In this document: positions 12,901 to 24,397 of the stretch, in pieces
How positions within the stretch are numbered: the stretch's first letter is position 1
Layout: each line of letters begins with the position of its first letter
Assembly: GCA_013398015.1 (NCBI GenBank)
Contig: VZRR01007716.1
Coordinates: forward strand, 62,333-126,332
Direction of reading: 5' to 3'
DNA: 64,000 nucleotides
Origin: Oreocharis arfaki
Lineage: Eukaryota; Chordata; Aves; Passeriformes; Paramythiidae
Program-made: the position numbers and the translations under genes
Notes under the pieces: generated by a model
What the model saw: the letters and a program-made list of their open reading frames with translations, nothing else
The model's database searches: none
Told to the model about the DNA's origin: nothing

Positions 12901-14252
12901 CCTACCTAGTGCTAGAGTAATGATCGTGGGCGCCATTGGGTCGCCTAAAAGGAACAAAACTTCCTCCGTTGCTGAGAAGTGTGAGAGTTTTCAGAGCAGT
13001 GAGCGACTAATTTCCGTGGCTAAGCTCTTTTCTTTTGGAGTACAGCCCTGTTCATGGATGTGACACCTTAGACAGTGCCTCCTCAGACTGTCCTGGCTAT
13101 GGCGCAGAAGCCTGCTCTAGACGACATTTTTCCTAGAGATTAATTTCAAATCCATGTTCAGTGAGATGCCTCTCATGCTTTAAACTAAGCAAGTGCTGTT
13201 GTTTTGGGAGGCTGGCAATCACAGGAGAGAGAGTGGATATATGGCCTGACTGGCAGGAACAGCGCTGGTCCGAGCAGTGGGGGAAGGAAAGGAACACAGA
13301 ATCAGCAGCTCTGCCCGAGGTCAGGTTTCACTGCAGGTGGTGGAAAACACTTTTACACTGTTGCAAAAGAAGGAACAGAATGGTAGAGCGAAGAAAGTGG
13401 GAGACGCAAACATTACTGTTTCCAACAATGGGAAACACGAACAGAGTGCGGACGCAGGCAAACCAGCACACACAGAGCCCACCCCAGTCCCACGCAGAAA
13501 TGCTCGTCAGACTGGATTAACAGCAAGTCTGAATAGGAGAGGATGAGCCTTCGAACCCTTCATGCCTTCTTCTAGTTTGACACAGCTCACGGGAGCTCTG
13601 CCTATTCACACGTGGGCAAAGATTGCTGGGAAAACATATACTTCCCGTTTGACACACAATAAATCTACCCTGTCAGAAAAGCAAGACTTAAGGATTATAT
13701 CTGTTAATATTCATTAGGAATGGCAAGTTAATTAACGTACAAAAAAATTATCCGTCTTGCTCTCTGTGTCTTCCTTTGCCAGTGCACTGGGATTCGCCCT
13801 GCCTGAGCACCACAGTGCCTGGTAAAAACCCATGTGCTACTCTCCTTGTCAAAAGAAATTGGTGGTCTCTGCTCAATGAGTTCACTGACTGTTTGCTTCT
13901 GCTTTTTGTAGCAGTATTGCTCTGTGCCTGCACTGAAATTGCCAGGGGTTGGCTGAAATGTGACCTCAGGCTGGTGTGTGAGCGTTAGAGTAAGTTCACC
14001 AACAGAGGAGGAGATTAGAATTGGATTTGGAAGGACATCTAGGCCTTAAAAATGGAAAGTGATTAGGTGAAGAGGGTTCTAGAAGGAGACATAAAAGTCT
14101 CAGATTGGTGAGAGGAATTTAGGGGGTAGTGGTGTTACAGAGAGCCCTTTGAACTATGTTTTAACAATTAATTTTGTGCTGCCTACTTCTGAAGTGGCCA
14201 TGCCACAGAAGGCTCCTGCCCCCCCGGGAACAAGATATTTCCATGTCTTGGG

Positions 14253-14340
14253 CATTTCTCCAGAGGTGTGTGAAGACGAAAGCTCCCCCATGTGGTGCAG
14301 AGATTGCTGGCAGAAGACAAACAACTCCTTTTGTTTCCTT
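14253..14340 (+). repeat. Diverged direct repeat, copy 1
   Basis: By eye this segment aligns with 16405-16500. Shared blocks include CATTTCTC, GAAGA, GAAAGCTC, CCCAT, GCAG, ATTGC and then AACAAC followed by TTT-rich sequence, in the same order and strand with one small gap. The source could be an old local duplication or two copies of an unrecognised interspersed repeat. Confidence 0.45.
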
Positions 14341-16404
14341 ATCATCCCAAATGGATGTCTTCTGCTTTTTGTCTTTGTGCAGGAAACGGGAAAATTTGCT
14401 TCCGTTCTGATTTGTCTTTTGGATTACTTATTATTCCTCCAAATAATAACATATTTATTAAATCAAGGCTACTTTTTGGACTGTTTATTAAAATGCTGAG
14501 TAACCTCCATCACTACTGAACTCTTGCTGAGAAGCATAACCATGGAAGGAGAAATAGGATGAGGGAGGGAGAGTGACTGTCACTTTCACCCACACATTAC
14601 ATTTTTTGTTAAAATCTTTTTGATAAACTTTCTCTTGCTCACTATAGTCTTGCCTGTGTATTTATGTGTGTCATTCTCTTTGTATGAGGCTAATGACTGC
14701 CTGAAATCACTCACTAAAAGCAGTTGTTTTTATATCCCTCCACAAACTTTAAAAGTTGAGAAAGTGAAAGGGTTTCTTTATTGTTCAGTTCACTGACCCT
14801 GGGGTAGGCTCCAGCCCGTGGCTGGCACACACACTAAATAGCCTGACTATGCAGTTCACTAGCATCTTTTCCTTTCCTGAGCTTATTCTCTCTGGCTCGA
14901 TTCTTCCAGGTGGTGCATTCCCAGAAGGAGTGATGTGCAAAAGAGAGCACTTGGGTTTCTGGTAGGAAGATGGTGTGAAGAATTAAAGCTGCTGTTGTGA
15001 GAGAGATGGCGAAAACCCAGAAAACTTCCCCATGCATATGGAGAAATATTCAAATCAGGTATTCAAAGGTGATGCACAGGTACCAAGCAGTGAATTTCAC
15101 AAGTATTTACAAGCGCAGTGAATGTCAGCCTGAATCAGGTCAGGAAGCTTCCCCACCAAAGCTGCCTGGCAAGGTTGCTTCTGATGGACTAGTCTGACTG
15201 ATGGGTCTTGTTCTCACCTGCACTTCAGTGAGGACAAAACAAATACATTTTTAGTGCCTTGCCCTCCCATTCTAAGATCTTGGGTATTTAATTGTGAAAA
15301 CTGTACGTCATAAGGAAAACCAAACCCCCCTTCCACATGGCAGGGACAACCAGATCCATGCTGCCTCTGAAGCAGTGGGAGCTGCCTGCGGGGCAATGTG
15401 ACTTCCCCAGGCTGTAACGGAATCACCCTTGCAGCTTCCCGCTGCCGTCCAGAGGGCTGGTATTGCCTAGTCTGTGGCTGTCTGGTGTAAGCAACTATTT
15501 CAAGATGAGAAGTCTGCTATGGGTACATTACAAAGGAATCCTTTTAACTTAAAATCGCTTATGGTAAAAAGCGCTAATGTGCAGGTATCGCTGTCTAACG
15601 GTCCAAACAATCACAAGCATTTAAGAATAAACACAGTGTGACTATGGAGTGAGGGAAGAGGGGCACAAAATACAAAGAAGCTCAATTGAGGGACATTTTA
15701 GTGAATATTCTTAATTTCTAGTATTTAAGTCACAGTGACGCTCCCTACAATTATTAGAGCAATTAAAATCCAATTACTCTTTCATCTTTACTTCAGTTCT
15801 TGGCTAATTAAAGCCACTTGACTTCAAAGGTGATCCAAAACACAAGGCATTTGGCATGTGAAAAGCTTCAGAAGGTGGGAGACTGGGGTTTGCGCGCTCA
15901 GCAGTCAAGCAGCTGAGCCTGGTAACACCGCACATCACTATGGGATCATGAAAAGCGGCCCAGTTGCTGGATTTCTATACTTTCTCTTTATTAGAAGGGT
16001 GTTTCACTTTGATGTTCACAGCTTTCATATTTGTAATATCTTTCAGTTTTTCATTTTATATTTTTACTTGCATAACTCATCTCCTAGCAAGTCAATGTAA
16101 AAAAGGTTTTTTTCTCCCTTCTTCATGTAATAAAAGCAAGTGTTTACACGAATTTAATTATATCTTTAAAGTCTCCTGGTGCAAATCTCTGATTGCTTTA
16201 GGTACTCAAAGCTGGTAGATAAGGCAAATAAGTATTGGAGTGAAAGATGCTGAGCTGTGGGGGAGGGTTGTAAGTGTTTCAAGCATGTGGGCAGAAAAAT
16301 GGGTGTCCGTAAGGCAATGGGTGCAACACCCATGAAGACTGACAGGGTGTTGTCTTCGAAGTATTCTGCAAGCCCCTGGCAGGGGTAGAGCTTTATATCA
16401 TTGT

Positions 16405-16500
16405 CATTTCTCTAGAAATGTGGGAAGAGGAAAGCTCTCCCATAGGGCTGCAGTTATTGCCAGTCCTCCACCAACAGGCCAACAACACCGTTTCTTTGCT
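16405..16500 (+). repeat. Diverged direct repeat, copy 2
   Basis: Partner of 14253-14340, about 2.15 kb away and in the same orientation. It carries about 8 extra bases in the middle (around CCTCCACCAACAGG). There is no coding potential. Similarity may extend a little upstream of the stated boundary, but too weakly to call. Confidence 0.45.
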
Positions 16501-19500
16501 TTTCTCCACCATTGTACATCACGTGCCTTACATCTTAGCCATGGTAGCGGGTGCACTAATACTCACCAAAGTAAATATACTCTAAATTGTGGAACTGTCT
16601 TAGGCTTCAGTTTTACTCTTAGACACTAAAGATATCAGTTTTTTTCAAAAATGTCTGCTAAGTTTTACAACTTACAGGCCTGAGAGGTTTAGTCAAAGCA
16701 AACTTATTGCCCAGAAGGAATTGCAGCAGTCTTGCAAGTATCAGCAGGGCAGAAAGGAAAAACGAAACAAGAAAAATTAATTTTTTTAATGAGGCTTATT
16801 TGGGGTGTTTACTAAAGTTGCTTTATTTGTTGTTTAGAAATTTCCAAGCTAAGTTGAAATAATAAAAATACAAATATGGTGATGAGAGAGCAAGTGTTGA
16901 AGGAAATTTGGATGAATAATCTGTGGGTCTATAAGACCAAGGTGCCCTGGTTAATGGGTAGGAAAGCTCAGAAAAATGAATTTGTTCGGTATATCGAGTA
17001 AAGCATATGAATCAAGTAAAATATAAAAAACTTTGGCCTTAGTTTCCTCTGCATTGTTGCCATCAGCATGCTACGGTGCTGCACTGCCGTCTTCGGTGAT
17101 GAGGCTGCGGGGCTGGACATGTTGGAAGGGCTGAGGTTTTCACATCTGCATTTGAGCAGGAGTAACCTGGTTTCATTTCAGTAACAAAGTTATTGCAGCT
17201 GGGTTTCTGATACATAAAACTTGGGTGAGATTGAAGCTGCTGGTGAATGGGAGAATGGGATGATTGGCTGCTTTACGTTTCATTTTTTTACACCCAGCAA
17301 ATGTACGTCTACCTTAGCCATGCTTTTGGGCTCCCTCCACTGTCAAATGAGCTGCCGCTATGGGGAATGTTTCTGGGTTGGTTTTGCCTTCCTTCATCCG
17401 TCTTGATTCCGAACCTCTAAGCAGATTATTGAGAAGAAATTAAATCTTTATTTTAATTAAGCTAGTTAAGCTAATTAGTTTTCCTCTACCCATCCCAAAT
17501 CCCTCTGGCAGGGAAGCAAAGTTCTTGCAGGAATAGGGGGTGATGCTTGTTGAAGAGTTAAGGCATCACACTTATATGGTCTCTCACAGAGCTCCAAACA
17601 CAAACCAAACTGTTCTTCTAATCTAGTTCAGTTTATTGGATCCATGGCTTTGTGCCTGTAATAGCAGAACAGACTCACCTGCCTGGATGTGTACTGGGAA
17701 CTAATTTCATCTTTACTTCTTTTAAGCAAAGTTTAATTTTCAAAAAGTTCCTGGCTGATATGTTTGGAACATGGATGACAACAAAAAAAATGATTACTGC
17801 CAGAAATATAGAAGTCTCTTTCCTAGAAAAAAAAGCTCGAGTTGGGGAGCAGCTCCCCAGAGGAGCATTCCCACGATCACTGGCCCAGGCAGTCTATTCT
17901 ACCAGAGATCTGTGAGACTGAGTGTCTCCCATGGGCATAGGGACATGTGGTGTGAAGGGTGCCCTTATAAAACGGACGGCTGGGAGGTGACTACGAGTAC
18001 TGCAGAAGGGTGGAATCCAAGGAAATAAGAAAGCTTTCGTCCCTCAATACCTTGGTTACAATGTTCTCAAGACAGGCATTTTCATGAGGATGGCCTCTAT
18101 AAAAGAGTTTGCAAACGTGATACCAAGTGTGCCGGGATTTGTAACTCGTGCTGTCTCCTTCTGCCTTGAGTCATGCGCTGAGAGATGCCAAGGGTTGCAA
18201 TGTCATCACCCCTGATTTTGTGGCAGTTGCCTGGCTCCCCAATCCGTGGTGGATCACTCATCAGAGCCCAGGCACCGGAGTGAAGCTACCCTGTCGAGCT
18301 CTCCGGTGTCGTGGGACCAGCTGGATGAGGCTGAGCCTCGGGAGGTGGGACACAGGCAGGAGGCTTGTGCAATTATGCTCTTAACCGGGTATGAGCAAGA
18401 TGCCTAAAACAGAGGTGGGTGCTAGAAAAAGAACTTAAAATGCAATTGCTTTAAGGTGCAGCTATGTCTCACGTTTCTTAAATGAGAAACATCTTTTTTG
18501 GTAGGGTAAATTATCGTGCAGTGAAACATTCTGAAATGCTCTATCTTTCCTCTAGTCATCTTTTCCGTTATAATTTAAAAACTTTAAAAAATTATCACCT
18601 AGAAGAATGATAAGTAGTAATAGGGTAAACTGCTCTGAGCTCTCCGTTACTGAAAACATTACAAAGCGACGCTGCTTTATTTACATAAAATTAATGAATT
18701 TAGGAAGATGGACTGCATGTCGTTCTAGTGATCCTAAGTTGTTTGTCATGCAAGGAGGTTTATAGATTTATACATTAAATGGTGGGACAAAAGAAACATC
18801 CCTGCACTATTAGAAGTTGTAATATGTGATTGTATATTAAGGGAATAGAAATAACTTTTTTTTTTTTAATGAAGACTAATGAAATTGTTCTAATCTTTCC
18901 ATTAAAATTTCAAAATATTTTCCTTATCAAGGTCCTGCTTTTTCGAAGCTAATTTTTCATTTTAAACCCCTGAAATATCAGTGGAATAGTGAAAAGTAAA
19001 GTTGAACTTCATTATTGGGACGTTAGACTTGGAGAAGTGTCATGCAAGATGGTCCTTGAACAGAAAAAGACTTAAGTGAAGCCTTCAGAGAATGATGGTC
19101 CCTGCCATGAATGATACAGGGCACAGACCTCATCTCTGTACCATACGGTACGTGGGGAGGACAGTGGCTAAAGATAAAATTCCTCTCTGAAATAAAATAC
19201 TGCTTTCCAACAGCTTTTCTTCTCCAGAAATTACCTAACACAGACCACAGCAGGAGTCTACTCGGCGAAGTCAAAAGGATTGCTCAGAGCATACACAGCT
19301 CTATTCTTCTCCCTTGAGCTGACGTTGCTCTCAGTTCTTCTCTTTACTTTTTCCCTCATTCTCCCACCGGAGCCAATGCTTTGAACAGTCTCCTTCATAT
19401 CCAGCTCTCTTTGTGTTAAACCCCAATGGTAGTTGCAGCCTCCTGGGAGGTGGAGAGATTACCAAATTTCATTAGTCCCAGGCTTCATTGGTGCATTGGC

Positions 19501-22500
19501 AGGAAGGTGGAGGCAAATGGGAGCTGCTCATCCTCCGGTTTTTGGCAGGAGCGTAAGCCACCCACAGCGCGATTCACATGCTCAGGGGACTGATTAAGAA
19601 CAGGAATACCTTTGCACATCCATGTCAAACGATGACCTTGATTGTTACTGGCAGCTTAAACTGGAGCTTTTGCCCAAAGCTAGATCAAACACGTGTGTGT
19701 GTGACGCCAGAAAGAGCTATGAGGAGAAACTCCTTCTCTAAGGAATTTCACCAGAGACTCTCCCCTCTGCCTCCGTGTAACCTGACTGCAACCCCAGCCC
19801 TGCATCATAGAGTTGGATGGAAATAAAATATCAGTATGTTGGCAGACCTAATCAATCAGCTTGGAGGCAGAACCCTTCGCACAGCGGCTGATGATCTTAG
19901 GTGGAGTAGAAGGGTGTAGTCTTTTCCACTATTGAAGACACATTTATCAGGAATTGAGAATTGATGTAAGCCACTAGATGCTTACAATTTCAGCCCTTCT
20001 TTCAGGAGCAGAATTGGGAATATATAAATAGGATGTTTCTTTTGGAAAGGCCCATTACCCCCACAAGTGTTAGCCCTTGGGTATTCAAAAAGACGTTGTT
20101 TCCTCCCTGTGCCTTTAACCATAGTCGTAAGCTCTTTCTTCAGCTGTCAGAGATGATGGCATTCCCAATCCTACTTAAACTGTCAGAGCATCTTTCTACA
20201 GCCCATTACAGCTGGAAGTCTTGTAAATTACATATTTTTCATTTTTTGATAAACACAAAGAGTTTTGGTAATGATATAGAACAGAAACTGATTTTCATAT
20301 GCCATGGCTGGAAACAAATCTCTCATGGGTTTCTGGTGACTTCCAGTCACCTCCACTCCCACCCCTCGCCTGGTGCAAATCAGGTCACAATTACCTCCCT
20401 CTGCTGTCAGCTAGGCACCTTTCAGGGTGTTTAGCCTTTTTTCCCACCTACCAGCAATATGTTTATCAATGCTGAATTTTCTTTGCACGCATACCACATT
20501 TTTTCTACCAATGAGAAGAAATGCAGGTAGTTGATGCTGTGACGTAACAGCTGGGGAAAGCATTAAATTGAACCTCTTCTCCTCATGAGCCCCTGGGTTG
20601 TGGAGTATTTGTACAAGTAATTAAACTTTTCCCCCATCTCTCTCAAAAACGGGTACTTTTCTCTGAAGCTGATGATGATGTCCAAAATTCCACTGATGTT
20701 ACAACTTTGTTTCAGCATCACTTTTCTCCAGCATCTGTGGGGCAACTGATGATAAAACATTAGAAAGTTTTATTTTATTTGTTAGTGAAAGTAGTGGTAT
20801 AGCAAAAAGGGAAGTTTTAAAAAATAAAATAGCAGTTTTTCGTATGGATGGAAGGTAGAACCAAAAACTCTGGAAATTCAGATAATTTTCCATACTGATA
20901 TATTACCCCAGTTATTAATAATTATGTCAGGAAAAAAATCATCAAATAAACGGCTTTTCCTCTTTCTTTTGCTGGATCTTGTATTATGCAGTTGGTGATC
21001 TCAGGGGCAGCTCTCTGGAAAGCCTTTTGCTCTGATGCCCTCTGATTGGTTCCAAGCTACTCCTGATTAGAGAGAGCCGGCCATGGTAACAGGACACCCT
21101 TTGGGAACAGCTATTTTTCAGAGGTGTCACTTAACTTTTTATCACACTTGTTTTTAAGACAGTAAGGCTTTTACTTCTTCAGTTCTTTGCAATGCATTCT
21201 TCATTGCTCAGTGAGTGTAGGAGAAAAGAAGTTGCTTTTGTTCCCTCAGGGAAAATATCAGGCATGGAAGGGAGCTGAGGATTGAACAGGGAGATAAGAA
21301 GCATTGCTATGCAAACAAATTGCCTCACTGCTCTGGTTTGGTTTCATCTTAGCCAGTGGAGTAAAAAAATATAATTGTTTTATATTTTCAGGCACTGCAA
21401 AAGAAATATTTCTCAGTAAGATTTCTGTTTTGTCCATGTGGATGTTGGAGCATAAATAAATGTGTAGAGGTTGATGCCACTCCTTGCTCCATATATGTTG
21501 TTAGAGGGTACTAATTTCGTATGTAACCACTGTAGTAGTAACAGCGCTTTTATTTTGTACTACACACCCCCGAACACTGCCACCCTCAACCCACTTTGCA
21601 ACACTGGCAAGCAGGAGTGTGCAGGTCATGAGTACAGCAGCTCCTTACTGCATGGGGTACCTGAAATCTGCCTGCCGTTCAGCCGCAATACGAGAGGTTG
21701 ATGAAGGTAAAAATGAAAATTACAGAAGACTCAAGGAATAATCAGTGTCCTCATTATGTTTGTTGTGTGAAATCTGCTGCCCTACAATTTTGAGCCTGCC
21801 AGCCCTTCCTGCATGGGGAGAGACCAGCCATATAGGTTTACAAATATTCTCAAAGTCAGGTGATCCCCTCAGAGCTTGTCGGGGCGTGAGGAATTGCTTG
21901 GGTTTTTTGTTTCCTCCAGTTGCTGCCCCAAGCGTTTTCCTGTGAAAATGTCCAGCCATGAGCTTGGGCTGGCTCTCCCAGCTGCATTCCACACAGGCTG
22001 CACTCCACACATAGAAAAAAAGAAAAGTGGGGCACATCAGTGTTCCAAATCCCACTGCGAATATTTCTCACAACGTGAATCACCTTCTCAATCTGTCCTT
22101 TCTTTTTTCTTTCTCCTTTTTCTTCTGTTGCTAAGGCTCCACGGGGAAGTGCAGAATGGGGCATGAGTGTCAAGCTCTCAGCCCTGCGTAAGAGGGATTG
22201 GTCCAGCACCGGGAATGCTGGAGCAGAAATTATGAAATTTGAGAGTAATTTCAGGCTGCTTAAAGACTGGATTTTATTGATACTTAGCATAACGTGTGTT
22301 TATCTGGGCCAGTAGGTGCTAAAGGCAGCCATCCATTGCTACCCATCCATCTGAGCACCCGGGACTTGCCTGCCAGCCACGCTTTAAGGTCATCCACTTG
22401 CAATCTTTTTCTCAGGGAAAGAAGAAAACAGATGCACCAGAAAGCATTGTCATGTGGTGGTTTTTTTTGGTTGTTTGCCTTCTGCCCTTCGTGGCCAGAC

Positions 22501-22863
22501 TTTTTGGCTGCCTCCACTGACGAATTTGTCAAGGAAATGGAGAGCCTTTTCCTCTGAGTGTCAGCTGGGAAGGGAAAATCATGTGTTGCACCTGTGCCTT
22601 TCAATGTATAGAAGAGAATGTGGTTAGTGCCAAAGTAGTAAGTGGCACTTGCCCTGGCCCTTAGATAAACAAATCAGGAAGCATGAAGATCAAAAAATCA
22701 AATATAATAGAAATAAATCTCTGACGCTTTTCTGGCTTTTGCTGTGTGGGTGGGAGTGGGCTGCACTGCCTGGCTCATCTCTTTTTCCCCATGACAAACA
22801 AGCACCACGGCAGGCAAGGGATAGTATGTGAGGTGTTTTCTCCTATATCAACTGGGGCTATGC

Positions 22864-22960
22864 AAAATAAAAAAGAAAAATAGAAAAAAAGAAAAAAAAG
22901 AAAAACCAAAAGAAAAAAAGAAGAAAAAAAAAGAAAAAAGAAAAAAAAAAGGAAAAAAAG
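22864..22960. repeat. Purine-only A-rich low-complexity tract
   Basis: Nearly 100 bases of A runs broken by single G residues, in GAAAAA-type units of variable length with a few other bases. No unit is regular enough to be a classical microsatellite. It could be a decayed poly(A)-rich tail or a slippage-expanded purine tract. Confidence 0.85.
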
Positions 22961-24053
22961 GCAGCAAAATTTTCACTCTTGCTCACACACTGGAGAAATG
23001 ATGGTGTCCCTTGGACCTGGAGGAATTACATTGATTTTGAGTTGCCAGGTATGCAATCAGCTTATTCTCACTTTGAATGGAGGTTAAACCCAAGTTTCAC
23101 AAGAGCCAAGAGGAGAGAAACAGAGTAAAAATTTTGGGATTCAAGTAAAAATTCAAGGATTATTGTAAAATATTTTTCCACTCTTGCTACCATGAAAGTT
23201 TTTTTTTTTTCTTTTTGTTTTTTTCCCCTGGACTCAAACTTACAGCCAGATCCCATTGGAGAATGATGAAAGTGCAAACTCAGAGAAAACTAGACTGCAG
23301 GGGTGAGGTGCAGGGACCAGCTAATTCACCTGCAGACTGTAAGTGAACGGAAATTACAAGTAGAGAGAAAATACTGCGCAATGCGCACGCAATCCTCCCT
23401 TCTTCTGGAATTTCTAATTCCCTTACTTTTAGCAAATGCCCTGGTGCATTACAACTCTGAAAATTCTTAGGGATGTTCACCTTTTTTCTTTAAAGAGGTT
23501 AATTATTAAAATGTAACCTAGATACTCACTGCAAGGGACACTTTTTCTTATGTGCAAAAGAAGGCCCACACCTGCCTCATGTAGAACTACTCAAAATACC
23601 CTATCACAAATTATTATAAGCCTAAATTAGCTTTTTCTAAGTCTAGCTTTTCATAGTTTGGTTTCATACACACTACGTTGGGTGGTTGACATGGTCCTCC
23701 ATCAGCCAAAATCAGCCTATGTTTTGCTGAACACCATGGTCATTCGTTTTGGCTGTACTCTTCCACACAGAGAGATTTACCTCCTCTGTCAGTCTTGGCA
23801 GCGCCAGTGCCAAGGCAAGTTACTTGATCTTAACGGTACATCCCACCATGGTGCTCCATGCCTTGATCTTCACGTGGTCTGAGAGCAGTTCCATACAGAC
23901 TTATTGATGAATATGGAATTGTACATAAAAGGAAGCAAATACTCCAGACAAAACAAATTTAGTCTTTCCCCTGTGTTAATATAAGTACCCGGAAAAACCT
24001 GGAACTTATCTAGGACAAAGAATGCTGATACATTATACCTTAATGTATATAAA
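22961..24053. other. Intergenic DNA before the first solo LTR
   Basis: Apart from the T-rich tract at 23199 nothing was recognised. There are no exons and no RNA genes. Confidence 0.5.
23199..23224. repeat. T-rich low-complexity tract
   Basis: A run of about 12 T followed by CTTTTTG and a further T run. It lies 240 bases from the purine tract, on the complementary base composition. Confidence 0.8.
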
Positions 24054-24397
24054 TGTCGCTGTTGCAACATGGATGACAAAGTTCCAAGTTGGGGACAAGG
24101 TTAAGAGAAAGTGAATTATTTATTTAATTACAGGCGGGATTTATATACTCCTCTCTTTGGTATATGGCAGAAGATCATTGGTCTCTGGTACAACCACCTC
24201 TCCAAGCGATTGGCTGGACTTCAAAACACCTACTTTCAAAATATTTTCTTAGTTTCCTTACAACTCTGCAGTACAAACAACACCTGCATGATGTTTAGAA
24301 AATCATCTTGCTCGTCCGCATGAGAACCAACAACTTTCTCACAGATTACTTGCAAAATGCTGGATTTTTCCCTGCCAGCAGCTTTTCAGCATCCACA
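24054..24397 (-). mobile_element. Solo LTR of an avian class II-type endogenous retrovirus, copy 1
   Basis: This 344-bp segment is closely similar to 46397-46752. Read on the minus strand it starts TGTGGATGCTG and ends CAACAGCGACA, so it has the TG...CA termini of an LTR. It contains a TATA box (TATATAAA, complement of 24140-24147) followed 16 nt later by AATAAA (complement of 24119-24124). That tight spacing recalls avian alpharetroviral LTRs. The flanks TATAAA (24048-24053) and TATGAA (24398-24403) are a 6-bp target duplication with one mismatch. No internal retroviral sequence adjoins, so it is a solo LTR left by recombination. The family assignment is inferred from structure, not from a database match. 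Confidence 0.82.

Larger units (their letters stand above)
9951..22863. other. Long intergenic stretch without a recognised gene
   Basis: I looked for exons of conserved proteins, RNA genes and repeats on both strands. Only a diverged direct repeat (14253-14340 and 16405-16500) stood out. Open frames reach about 130-145 codons (for example 20033-20434 plus, 21856-22290 minus) but show no domain, no recognisable homology and no splice partners. There are A- and T-runs (for example near 11967 and 18860) but no long satellite. Confidence 0.55.

Noticed and set aside
20033..20434. 133-codon open frame on the plus strand
   Set aside because: Composition is that of translated non-coding DNA, with no motif or homologue recognised and no splice partners.
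21856..22604. Two long minus-strand open frames (144 and 106 codons)
   Set aside because: Different frames, no shared domain, lysine and serine runs from low-complexity DNA. No sign of a real gene.
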